NCBI GenBank assembly: GCA_947474205.1
Contig: CANJIC010000013.1
Location: 1-16,881, forward strand
Reading direction: 5' to 3'
Length of the DNA stretch: 16,881 bases
Source of the DNA: Planctomycetaceae bacterium
GTDB lineage: Bacteria; Planctomycetota; Phycisphaerae; Phycisphaerales; SM1A02
Below the pieces are notes generated by a model. That model was not told the DNA's origin. It saw nothing but the letters and a program-made list of their open reading frames with translations, and did not search any database. A program made the position numbers and the translations under genes. Positions 1-7,205 of this stretch are shown here, piece after piece; position 1 is the stretch's first letter; each line of letters starts with the position of its first letter.

Positions 1-492
1 ACCACGGCCGCGCCTATATCGCTTTCGGTGCAACCGGATCTGCGCTGGCATCGCTGTGAAATTAAATGCACCAGTTTAATGGGAAGTATTTTACCCATGC
101 TTGATGGACGCCACCACAATGCGCAAGAGGCTATTTTAATTCGCGACGGATTTGTGAGCGAAGGCTCAAGTTCAAATATTTTTGTCGTGCGCGCAAACAA
201 TGTCATCACGCCGCCTATCGACACGGACCCGTCCATTCTGCATGGCACCATGCGCACATTGGCCATGGACGCCGCCAGAAAACTTGGCTTTGAAGTTTCC
301 ATTCGCCCCATTGCAGAAGCGGAACTCGCCAGCGCGGATGAAATTTGGGTCACCGGAAGTGGCCGCGTGCTTGCCAGTTGCGTGGCGCTCAATGGCAAGG
401 TGTTTGGCAGCGGAAAGCCCGCAAAAATGGCTTGCGCCGTCATCAATGGAATGCGTCTTGCGGTGGAAAATCTCCTGGTCAAGACTCCCTAG
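1..492 (+). CDS. Class IV aminotransferase, D-amino-acid transaminase type (3' part)
   Basis: The gene enters from the left edge: the frame is open from base 1, so only the C-terminal ~163 residues are present and the GTG at 28 is internal. It is a PLP-dependent fold-type IV aminotransferase. The candidate Schiff-base lysine lies in EIKCTSL (codon 64-66), in the same place as the RxxRCDIKS motif of bacterial D-amino-acid transaminases. Other family marks are QEAILIRDGFVSEGSSSNIF (phosphate-binding side) and ILHGTMR. Family members move amino groups between D-alanine or branched-chain amino acids and 2-oxo acids; ADC lyase (PabC) shares the fold. The RWHRCEIK context favours the D-amino-acid type, but substrate is not decided by the visible part. 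Stop at 490-492; coaX starts 12 bp later on the same strand, probably co-transcribed. Confidence 0.85.
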   Translation, partial: TTAAPISLSVQPDLRWHRCEIKCTSLMGSILPMLDGRHHNAQEAILIRDGFVSEGSSSNIFVVRANNVITPPIDTDPSILHGTMRTLAMDAARKLGFEVSIRPIAEAELASADEIWVTGSGRVLASCVALNGKVFGSGKPAKMACAVINGMRLAVENLLVKTP

Positions 493-504
493 AATCAAAG
501 TCCC

Positions 505-1311
505 ATGTCCGCTCTACTCGCCATTTCAGTTGGAAATACCCGCACCTCGTTCGCGCGCTTTGTTGATCGCAAGTTGATCGCGGCGGAACATATTGAGAAC
601 ACGCAAGAAAATAAAATTCTCGATGGCATTACCGCGGCATGGGCGGAATTGTCCGACAGCGACGCCATTGTTGTGTTGGCCAGCGTGAATGACACTTTCG
701 CACATCCGCTTAAAATTAAAATTGAGATGAACTTGAAGACGGAAGTGCTGCGCATTGGAAAAGAATTGCCCGTTCCAATTGGCGTGTGCTTGGATGCGGG
801 CGCGAATCCTGGACAAGATCGTCTGCTTGCGGCAGCGGCGGCGTATGACTCGCTCAAGCAAGCTGTAGTTGTAGTCGACGCGGGCACCGCCATGACCGTG
901 GACTTTGTCGATGGCGAAGGCGTGTTTCACGGCGGCGCAATTATTCCGGGCGCAACGCTGCAATTAAAATCACTGCATGAAAATACAGCGGCGCTTCCGC
1001 GCGTCGCCTTCGCGCAGCCAGATCCGAAAGAACCATTTGGGCGCAACACCGCGGCCGCCATGTTGCTTGGCGTGTATGAAGGATTGCGCGGCGCCATGCA
1101 CCGCCTTGTGGAGCGTTATGCCGAGCATTACAAGGCTTTTCCCATGGTTGTCGTCACAGGCGGCGACGCCGATGTGCTCTTTGCCGACGACGATTTGGTC
1201 GATCGACATGTGGCCGATCTTGTGCTGATTGGCATTCGCGTGGCCGCGGAAAAATCCATCGAAGAAGATTCGCATGAAAGCGACGCCTCGGTTGATGCAC
1301 ACGAGGAATGA
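505..1311 (+). CDS. coaX: Type III pantothenate kinase
   Basis: CoaX phosphorylates pantothenate with ATP, the first step of coenzyme A synthesis, in the cytosol. At 268 residues it is of normal length (about 250-270). Visible family motifs are the N-terminal phosphate loop SVGNTRTSF (residues 8-16), PGQDR with the presumed catalytic base Asp105, VVDAGTAMT (Asp125), GGAIIPG (143-149) and a C-terminal VVVTGGDADVLF. The oddity is residue 8: the family almost always reads (I/V)D(V/I)GNT, while this gene encodes Ser (tca) in place of the Asp that helps bind Mg-ATP. The other two conserved Asp are intact. The C-terminal ~20 residues are acidic and low complexity (EEDSHESDASVDAHEE). It overlaps the next gene by 4 bp (ATGA), so they are likely translationally coupled. 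Confidence 0.92.
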   Translation: MSALLAISVGNTRTSFARFVDRKLIAAEHIENTQENKILDGITAAWAELSDSDAIVVLASVNDTFAHPLKIKIEMNLKTEVLRIGKELPVPIGVCLDAGANPGQDRLLAAAAAYDSLKQAVVVVDAGTAMTVDFVDGEGVFHGGAIIPGATLQLKSLHENTAALPRVAFAQPDPKEPFGRNTAAAMLLGVYEGLRGAMHRLVERYAEHYKAFPMVVVTGGDADVLFADDDLVDRHVADLVLIGIRVAAEKSIEEDSHESDASVDAHEE

Positions 1312-2411
1312 ATTTGGATCAAGAATTCGCATGTTGGCTCACCACGGCGGCATCCGGCGCTGTCGGCGTGTTGCACATGCGCGCGCAACCTCAGCGGCTT
1401 TGCACAACTCTTTCAATCACGCTTCCAGACATTGGCCGCGCCAGCTTGCGGCGCATTTGTAATCTTGACGAGGCGCTTGTGCTTCGCGTGACGGACAACA
1501 CAATTATTGTCACGCCACACGGCGGGCCGCGGCTGCGTCAACGTTTGGTGCGCGCCATAAGCGACGCTGGAATTTCTTTTGTATCCCCCACCGAACTTTC
1601 GCCCGCTGACCTCTTTGTGGAATCCACCACTAACATTCAAGCGCGCATGCTCTACACACTGGCTCGCGCGGCCAGCGCGGACGCCATTGCGCTGCTACTT
1701 GCGCAGCCAGAGCGCTGGGAAAAAAATGGCGCGCCCACGCCCGCCGACGCTCCAAGAAGCAAGCGCCTGTGCCGTTTAATTGACCCACCCACCGTGGTGA
1801 TTGCCGGCGCGCCAAACGCGGGCAAAAGCACGCTTTTAAACGCGCTTCTGGGCCGAACCGCCGCTGTCACTTCGCCTATTGCCGGCACCACGCGCGACTT
1901 TGTAAGCGCCAACATTGTGCTTGCGGGTCTTGCCTGCCGCGTGGTGGACGCGCCGGGATTTATCGAAAAAAAATTGTTTGAAATAAACGTGTCTGAAAAA
2001 AATTCTCTTGAAAAAAATTCGCTCGAAAAAAATTCGCCCCATACAGATTTGAACCAAACCAATTCAAATCCATCTGCAATTCAATCCGCAAATCAAGCGC
2101 CATCTTCATTGCAAGCCCAAAGCGCCATTGATCAAGCCGCGATCGCGCGCGCGCGACAAGAAATTCACAGCGCCGATCTTGTCATCGCGCTTGCCGCGCC
2201 AGATCAAGTGTGGCCCGCCATTGAACATTCAAATATTCTTCGCGTGCGCTCCATGTGCGACTTGTCCACGGCAGTGCCCATGCTCACCGGCAACTCGCTC
2301 TGCATTAGCGCGCGCACAGGCGCCGGCTTGATTGAATTTGCGCAAGCCGTGCGGGCACAACTTGTGCCGGCCGCAGATATCGCCAGCGATCGCCCGTGGC
2401 AATTTTGCTAG
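1308..2411 (+). CDS. Reduced MnmE (TrmE)-like GTPase with repeat insert
   Basis: MnmE with MnmG modifies the wobble uridine of certain tRNAs. This 367-residue protein has the MnmE order in shortened form: an N-terminal tetrahydrofolate-type domain with SGAVGVLHM (16-24) and PHGGP (70-74), a short helical segment, then a G domain. G1 is GAPNAGKST (167-175), G2 lies in IAGTTRDF (191-198), G3 is DAPG (214-217) instead of DTAG, and G5 is SARTGAG (334-340). G4, usually NKxD, reads SMCD (315-318). Residues ~219-275 are a low-complexity insert after G3 that starts with EKNSL repeats. The protein ends ...RPWQFC at the cysteine where MnmE normally continues to CxGK. MnmE is usually ~450 residues, so part of the helical domain is missing too. 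It may be a lineage-specific reduced MnmE or a paralogue with another role. Start ATG overlaps the coaX stop. Confidence 0.75.
   Translation: MNLDQEFACWLTTAASGAVGVLHMRAQPQRLCTTLSITLPDIGRASLRRICNLDEALVLRVTDNTIIVTPHGGPRLRQRLVRAISDAGISFVSPTELSPADLFVESTTNIQARMLYTLARAASADAIALLLAQPERWEKNGAPTPADAPRSKRLCRLIDPPTVVIAGAPNAGKSTLLNALLGRTAAVTSPIAGTTRDFVSANIVLAGLACRVVDAPGFIEKKLFEINVSEKNSLEKNSLEKNSPHTDLNQTNSNPSAIQSANQAPSSLQAQSAIDQAAIARARQEIHSADLVIALAAPDQVWPAIEHSNILRVRSMCDLSTAVPMLTGNSLCISARTGAGLIEFAQAVRAQLVPAADIASDRPWQFC
1995..2039 (+). repeat. Three tandem 15-nt repeats inside the MnmE-like gene
   Basis: Three adjacent 15-nt units begin at 1995, 2010 and 2025. Each starts GAAAAAAATTC and differs only in the last four bases. 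They encode EKNSL, EKNSL and EKNSP in frame. A further A8 run just upstream (from about 1966, encoding EKKLF) looks like a decayed relative. The unit is a multiple of three, so copy-number change keeps the frame, but the A7 runs are sites where polymerase slippage could occur. Confidence 0.85.
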
Positions 2412-2465
2412 ACACCCCAGCGCAAATACATCACCTTGCCCGATCAGAATTGAAACGCAATCAGA

Positions 2466-3749
2466 TCAGCGCACCAACCGCGCCCGACCAGGCACAGGCG
2501 TTGTGGTGAGCGCGCCAATCACATCATTGAATTCAACGTTCACAGCTCCTTGTTCAACCAATGAACCAAGAATCGCCGTGCCCAAAGACACTTGAGCCTG
2601 ATCAAGCACTTGTAAAGTGGCATCCGGCGCGTAGCAGTGCGCCGCCAACGTAACTGTTGAAGAATCAGCAATACTCCAAGGTTGCGTGGCATGTTTCTGA
2701 AGAATCCAGTACCCGGACCAATCATTAAGAGATGTCGAAGCAGTTCCACTGACCGCGCTGCTGCCACCAACTTGCAACGTGGCGTTGCCCATCAGCTGAA
2801 TTGTCGCTGCATCCAATTGCAAAATTGCCGTTCCGCTTAAAACTATAGTGCTCAAAAATTGATGCAATCCAGGATCAAGTATCACGGTTCCCCCAGAGGC
2901 CTCAAGAGACCCATGAACGCCTGGAGCGACATGTGTCACGCCAACATTGTCATGTTCAACGTTATCAACTTGGTCACCGTGACCTATGGCTTGAGGGAAT
3001 TCCACCGATGCAAGTGGATCGTCCGCAATGACGGCTCCTTCTTCAAAAACCCCATCAACTGCGGACTTGCTTTGCTCGTCCAATGTTCCCGGCAAGCGCA
3101 ACACGGACAATTGCATTTTTGCGCCGCTCACAATCCCACATGCTGCTGCGTTGCTTGAGCGCACAGAAACTCCGCCCTTGGAAACAAAGCGCGCAGATTC
3201 ACTCAGATCAAGCGCGCTTTGCAACGCGCTGTTCAGAAGCAGCGACGTTGTATGACGCGGCGGGTTGTACACGGCGATACTGGAGCGCTCAAACGACATG
3301 GTCGAAGTTCCATACAAACCAGCAAGCACCAAAGTTGGAGATCCATTTGGATGATTCGGGGCAAACCGTACGGTCACTCGAACAGCTGGTCCGCCATCTA
3401 CATCAACAGTAAAGACTCGCTCAACATCGTCCCAATGACCAAATTCCACATCGCCACCACCTGCGGGACCGTTGCCAATGGTCACCACAATAGGTCCATT
3501 TGGTCCCCGATTGCTCGCGGCGGCGGCTTGAGCGTCGGTGCGCACCGCTGTACCGCCATCTCGATATCTTGCTGCCGCAGCCAGCGCAATTGAATCCGAT
3601 GCCGCCTTTGCATGCCGAACGGCCTTAGTGGCGAGTCCCATTTCCATCCCAAACCATGCCAACATCAAAAGAGCAGGGATAGCCAAAACCAGCCAAATTG
3701 CGGCGGCACCGCGACAATGTAATCTTCTTGGATTGCTATATATATTCAT
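2466..3749 (-). CDS. TadG-like Flp pilus-assembly protein
   Basis: This 427-residue protein begins with the TadE/TadG-type N-terminus: a short basic stretch, RGAAAIWLVLAIPALLML (one membrane helix, residues ~14-36), then KAVRHAKAASDSIALAAAA, the usual TadG sequence after the helix. TadG proteins are minor pilin-like, envelope-anchored components of the Tad pilus. The rest, on the outer side, has no clear domain. Residues ~250-420 are rich in short Thr/Ser/Val/Gly strands (for example GTAILQLDAATIQLMGNATL), which suggests a beta-rich, perhaps beta-helical, stalk (inference). The gene is divergent from the rest of the locus, with 106 bp between its start and tadV. No good Shine-Dalgarno precedes the ATG. 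It converges on the MnmE-like gene with 54 bp between stops and no clear terminator. Confidence 0.75.
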   Translation of the reverse strand: MNIYSNPRRLHCRGAAAIWLVLAIPALLMLAWFGMEMGLATKAVRHAKAASDSIALAAAARYRDGGTAVRTDAQAAAASNRGPNGPIVVTIGNGPAGGGDVEFGHWDDVERVFTVDVDGGPAVRVTVRFAPNHPNGSPTLVLAGLYGTSTMSFERSSIAVYNPPRHTTSLLLNSALQSALDLSESARFVSKGGVSVRSSNAAACGIVSGAKMQLSVLRLPGTLDEQSKSAVDGVFEEGAVIADDPLASVEFPQAIGHGDQVDNVEHDNVGVTHVAPGVHGSLEASGGTVILDPGLHQFLSTIVLSGTAILQLDAATIQLMGNATLQVGGSSAVSGTASTSLNDWSGYWILQKHATQPWSIADSSTVTLAAHCYAPDATLQVLDQAQVSLGTAILGSLVEQGAVNVEFNDVIGALTTTPVPGRARLVR

Positions 3750-3811
3750 ACAATTACTTGAAATCCGAAATAGTCATAATATGTTTCAATAGCGGCTTCC
3801 ACGCACTTCAC

Positions 3812-3817
3812 TATAAT
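3812..3817 (+). promoter_or_regulatory. Possible -10 element of the tad operon
   Basis: A consensus TATAAT lies 38 bp before the tadV start, in the 106 bp region between the divergent tadG-like and tadV genes. No convincing -35 is found 16-18 bp upstream, so this is only a candidate, perhaps activator-dependent. Confidence 0.35.
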
Positions 3818-3841
3818 CTTACATATTTAGCTTGCTGCCTC

Positions 3842-3847
3842 AAAGGA
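3842..3847 (+). promoter_or_regulatory. Shine-Dalgarno of tadV
   Basis: AAAGGA sits 8 nt before the ATG at 3856 and supports that start. A nearer ATG at 3852 opens only a three-codon frame (M-N-V-stop) overlapping it. A later in-frame ATG at 3925 would give a more typical peptidase N-terminus but has its AAGGGA 15 nt away. Confidence 0.55.
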
Positions 3848-3855
3848 TCAAATGA

Positions 3856-4494
3856 ATGTTTGAACCATTTCAGACCAATTTAGCATTTATGTATCTTGGG
3901 TCCAAGGGACTCACGATCCACACAATGGCTCCTTGGATCTGGGGGTTGGTCATTGTTGCTGGAATAATTGCCACTATCACGGATTTGCGCAACATGACCA
4001 TTCCAAATTGGCTCACTTTGCCCTTGTTTATGGCAGGGTTGATGTACGGCGGCATTACTGAAGGCTCAGCTGGAATTATTGAATCATTACAGGGAGCCGC
4101 CGTGGCTGGCGGCATTTTTATGATGGCTTACATTATGATTGGCGGAGGCGGCGGTGACGTTAAATTAATGATGGCCTTGGGTTCATGGCTTGGATTTGAG
4201 CGCGGGGTAGTGCTTATGTTGGGGGTCACAATCGCAGGTTTTTTCGCCTCAATCATTATTATTATCTCTCAAGGCGGCTTGAAAAATATCCCTCACGCCA
4301 TCTTTCATCAGATGGTGATGGCTCAATTTGGTCTGAAACGTTTAAAACAAGGAAAAGTCATAAATCATGATTCAGAAGAGATTTATGCACAACCAGCCCC
4401 TAGAATTAAAGGGTGGTTTCCCTATGCTCCAGCAATACTTGTAGGAACCATTGGGACCTGTTGGTATTGGTCGCAATTTAAAGGAGTCATGTGA
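3856..4494 (+). CDS. tadV: Prepilin peptidase, Tad type (TadV/CpaA)
   Basis: An integral membrane aspartic peptidase of family A24 that removes the leader of Flp prepilins and of TadE-type pseudopilins. The two catalytic aspartates are visible: Asp43 in TDLRNMTIPN and Asp101 in GGGGGDVKL (the GxGD motif). Hydrophobic segments fall around residues 26-42, 53-66, 80-97 and 118-136, which suits the small CpaA type without the N-methylating domain. The C-terminal third (from ~145) adds a soluble segment and one last hydrophobic stretch near the end. The start at 3856 is chosen from its Shine-Dalgarno; 3925 (residue 24) is the alternative. The stop overlaps the GTG start of tadE by 4 bp. Confidence 0.85.
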   Translation: MFEPFQTNLAFMYLGSKGLTIHTMAPWIWGLVIVAGIIATITDLRNMTIPNWLTLPLFMAGLMYGGITEGSAGIIESLQGAAVAGGIFMMAYIMIGGGGGDVKLMMALGSWLGFERGVVLMLGVTIAGFFASIIIIISQGGLKNIPHAIFHQMVMAQFGLKRLKQGKVINHDSEEIYAQPAPRIKGWFPYAPAILVGTIGTCWYWSQFKGVM

Positions 4495-4910
4495 AGACAC
4501 AAAAACTCTGGAACCTTGGAATCCGTGGCGCGGAAACCGTAGAAATGGTGTTGGTTCTGCCCGTTTTTGTCGCTTTGCTTTTTTCAGGGTTTGAATATGG
4601 TTGGGCGGTTCTAAAAATAATCCAACTTGATCATGTCGCAAGTATTGGGGCGCGCGTGGCAGCGCTTTCCGGTTCAACAAATTCAGATGTCCAAAATAGC
4701 GTAAATTCCGCCCTTTCTGATGTCGGAATTGCAGGGTCGACAATTACCATAAGTCCACAAGACCCCGCCAATGCAGTATTTGGAACACCAATTGTGGTCA
4801 TGATTGAGACTCCATATTCGCAGGTTCAACTGCTCGGATTAAGCAGTGTTATGCCTCTTCCCACAAGTTTAAAGGGTAGAGCGAGCATGGTGAAGGAACC
4901 CGAACCCTGA
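4491..4910 (+). CDS. tadE: TadE-like pseudopilin
   Basis: A 139-residue minor pilin-like protein of the Tad pilus. The N-terminus RGAETVEMVLVLPVFVALLF has the TadE pattern: a small residue before the cleavage point, Glu at the +5-like position and then a ~20-residue hydrophobic helix, followed by SGFEYGWAVLK and IGARVAA, which match the TadE family. TadV would be expected to process it. The start is GTG, supported by AAGGAG at 4481-4486, 4 nt upstream, and by the 4 bp overlap with tadV. The C-terminal ~90 residues are a periplasmic or surface domain of unknown detail. After its stop comes the only sizeable gap in the rightward operon. Confidence 0.85.
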   Translation: MKTQKLWNLGIRGAETVEMVLVLPVFVALLFSGFEYGWAVLKIIQLDHVASIGARVAALSGSTNSDVQNSVNSALSDVGIAGSTITISPQDPANAVFGTPIVVMIETPYSQVQLLGLSSVMPLPTSLKGRASMVKEPEP

Positions 4911-4911
4911 C

Positions 4912-4935
4912 CTGGCAGATGCGCCATTCTGTCAG
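4912..4935 (+). other. Hairpin right after tadE
   Basis: CTGGCAG (4912-4918) pairs with CTGTCAG (4929-4935) with one G-U wobble, and the inner ATG/CAT extends the stem around a CGC loop with one bulged T. It starts one base after the tadE stop. The downstream bases are A-rich, with no immediate T run, so it is not a standard Rho-independent terminator. It could stabilise or attenuate the tadV-tadE message. The rest of the 135 bp gap shows nothing clear. Confidence 0.4.
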
Positions 4936-5045
4936 CATCGAAAAATAGAAAAATCTTTAAAATCAGCCTTTCTTTATCCACAATTTATGTCGATATATGG
5001 CTGCGAAGCAAGACTTTGTAGAATTTTCACTTTTACATTAATACA

Positions 5046-7205
5046 TTGAAAACATCACGAATCATCATGATTGGACTCGTTATGGCCGTGGTTGCAGCCT
5101 TGCTGTCAATCATGATGCAGAATTTATTTTCCGCCGGTAAAGGTTCGGTTCCAATCGAAATGATTGTGACCGCACGGGACATCCCAGCAGGAACTCAACT
5201 GGTCGCGGAAGATCTAACGACTATGCCCGCCAAAGGCAATGTGAAAAATGCAATTTCTTCACGCTCCGCGTTGGTGGGTCGCACATTAGTTGTGCCCATG
5301 CAAAAAGGTCAAATGTTTCGAGAGGAAGATTTGATCCAACAGGGATCAGGCGCCATGATTGCCAGCCAACTTCCAGCGGGATACAGAGCAATTACTGTGG
5401 TTCTTCACGATACGGCACCAGGCGTGGTTCTGTATCCCGGCGCTTTAGTTGACCTGCTTGCAACAATGGAAATGCCTGCGGCTGCAAATACACCGAAAGA
5501 AACAATCACGCGAACCGTGCTGGAGAGAATTCGCGTTCTTGCCGTGAATGATGAGGCGGTCGGAATTAAACCCAATGAAACAACCGCAAGCGAACGCCGC
5601 GTCAATCAACGCAGACTCTCTGTCACTCTTGCGGTTACGCCAGAGCAAGCCGCACAAGTTGAACTTGCCAGCGTGCGCGGCACTATTGGAATCACGTTGC
5701 GCTCGGATGCGGACAAACTGACTGACCCAAACAATTTCGCCGTTGCAACAACCAAGTCGCTACTTGGCGTTGGCTCAGCAGAGCAGGCAACTCCAAATGC
5801 GAAAGGCACGAAACAGTCAAAAGATGCCGCGCCGCCAATCTATTCGTCTCCGCTTGCAAAGCAGGCAAAGCAGTTGGAATCCAAACTGTGCCGCATCTTC
5901 AGTGTCGACCTTCAAATTGAGGAAATTGATGGAACATTGGCGCTGCACGGCACAATGCCAGACCTTGCCACCGCCACGCTGATCCGAAACTTTATGACAA
6001 GCACTGGAATAAAGTGGGTTGATCTCTCTCGAATTGCGGGCGTGCAGCAAGTGCAATTGCGCGTGCGAATTGCCGAGGCCAGCCGATTTGCATTGCGCGA
6101 GCTTGCGTTTGGCGCCGTGGCTGGTGGTAATTCGTTTTTCGGCGGCTACCAAGCTCCAGGCGGGACGTCTCCATTCCAACCAGTTTCAATTTCGCCAGGT
6201 GGTGGAGCGACCACAGGAGCTACGGGAGCAGCTGGAAATACAACCACCACAGGAAGTAGCGTCAATCAAGCAAACTTTGGATTCGACAAGAACGCAGTTT
6301 CAAGCGCCGTCACTTTGTTCGGAGGCGTTCCAGGCTCTGATTTAGAATTTTATATTCAAGCTCTTTCCGAAAATAGATATGTGCGTTTACTGGCTGAGCC
6401 AAACTTGGTGGCCATAAGCGGAGAGCGCGCAACTTTTTTAGTGGGTGGAGCATTTCCAATTCCAGTGGTGCAAAATTCCGGCGCCAGCAGCGCGGTCACC
6501 ATTGAGTACAAAGAATTTGGCGTGCGATTGAACTTCCGCCCTGAAGTGCTCGGTCAAGGACGCATTCGTTTGGAAGTGGCTCCGGAAGTCAGCGAGCTCA
6601 GCGAGATTGGTTCACTTCGACAAAACGGTTTCACCATTCCAAGCGTGATCACGCGCAGGTCAAGCACAACCGTGGAACTTGGAAGCGGTCAATCATTCGC
6701 CATGGCTGGCCTGCTTCGCACCAAGGAACAGGGACGCGTTTCCAAAGTTCCAATTCTTGGCGATATTCCCGTGCTTGGCGTGCTATTTCGAAGCGTTCGA
6801 TACGAAGAAGATCAGACTGAATTGGTGGTGATGGTCACCGCCGAACTTGTCGAACCGCTTGACAATGGAACGGTGCGTCCAATGCCTGGCGAACTTCATG
6901 AAACTCCAAACGATTGGGAACTGTTTATGGAAGGTTCACTCGCTGGAGCAACCAAGGCTGGAAAGCCGCTTGCGCGATTAAAGGTTCTTGGTCTTGAGGG
7001 TCTGCGTGGTCCTGGCGCTTTGCGCAGACCTGATGATCCACGCGTTTCGGCCGCCGATGTTTTTCCCGCCACTCCCACTGCCAATTTTGAAATGAATGAA
7101 CCAATCAATGACGCGCCATCGCCCGTAACCACCACCCCCGCCACTACAAACGCATCAGTTGCCTCTACGCCTGCAACTCCCATCATTGAGACCGCGGCGC
7201 CGTGA
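5046..7205 (+). CDS. CpaB (RcpC) - CpaC (RcpA) secretin fusion
   Basis: One open frame of 719 residues joins two normally separate Tad proteins. Residues 1-~225 are CpaB/RcpC: a membrane or signal segment (~5-25), a SAF domain (about 36-100, IVTARDIPAGTQL) and the RcpC region (VVLYPGALVDLLAT, SVTLAVTPEQAAQVELA). A linker (~226-265) leads to CpaC: a BON-like part (~270-320), VQLRVRIAEASR (336-347), a Gly/Thr/Ala-rich loop (~365-405) and the secretin core with RLLAEPNLVAISGERATFLV (447-466) and VPILGDIPVLGVLFR (568-582). The tail (~620-719) is Pro/Thr/Ala-rich. The secretin forms the outer-membrane pore; CpaB is its periplasmic partner. The start is TTG with no Shine-Dalgarno; the ATG at 5067 is an alternative. 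It overlaps cpaF by 4 bp. No frame break is seen. Confidence 0.88.
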   Translation: MKTSRIIMIGLVMAVVAALLSIMMQNLFSAGKGSVPIEMIVTARDIPAGTQLVAEDLTTMPAKGNVKNAISSRSALVGRTLVVPMQKGQMFREEDLIQQGSGAMIASQLPAGYRAITVVLHDTAPGVVLYPGALVDLLATMEMPAAANTPKETITRTVLERIRVLAVNDEAVGIKPNETTASERRVNQRRLSVTLAVTPEQAAQVELASVRGTIGITLRSDADKLTDPNNFAVATTKSLLGVGSAEQATPNAKGTKQSKDAAPPIYSSPLAKQAKQLESKLCRIFSVDLQIEEIDGTLALHGTMPDLATATLIRNFMTSTGIKWVDLSRIAGVQQVQLRVRIAEASRFALRELAFGAVAGGNSFFGGYQAPGGTSPFQPVSISPGGGATTGATGAAGNTTTTGSSVNQANFGFDKNAVSSAVTLFGGVPGSDLEFYIQALSENRYVRLLAEPNLVAISGERATFLVGGAFPIPVVQNSGASSAVTIEYKEFGVRLNFRPEVLGQGRIRLEVAPEVSELSEIGSLRQNGFTIPSVITRRSSTTVELGSGQSFAMAGLLRTKEQGRVSKVPILGDIPVLGVLFRSVRYEEDQTELVVMVTAELVEPLDNGTVRPMPGELHETPNDWELFMEGSLAGATKAGKPLARLKVLGLEGLRGPGALRRPDDPRVSAADVFPATPTANFEMNEPINDAPSPVTTTPATTNASVASTPATPIIETAAP

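Noticed and set aside
1652..2062. Minus-strand frame of 136 codons with Phe-rich repeats opposite the MnmE-like gene.
   Set aside because: The FFSREFF-like repeats are just the antisense of the A-rich repeats at 1995-2039; the sense frame has the GTPase motifs.
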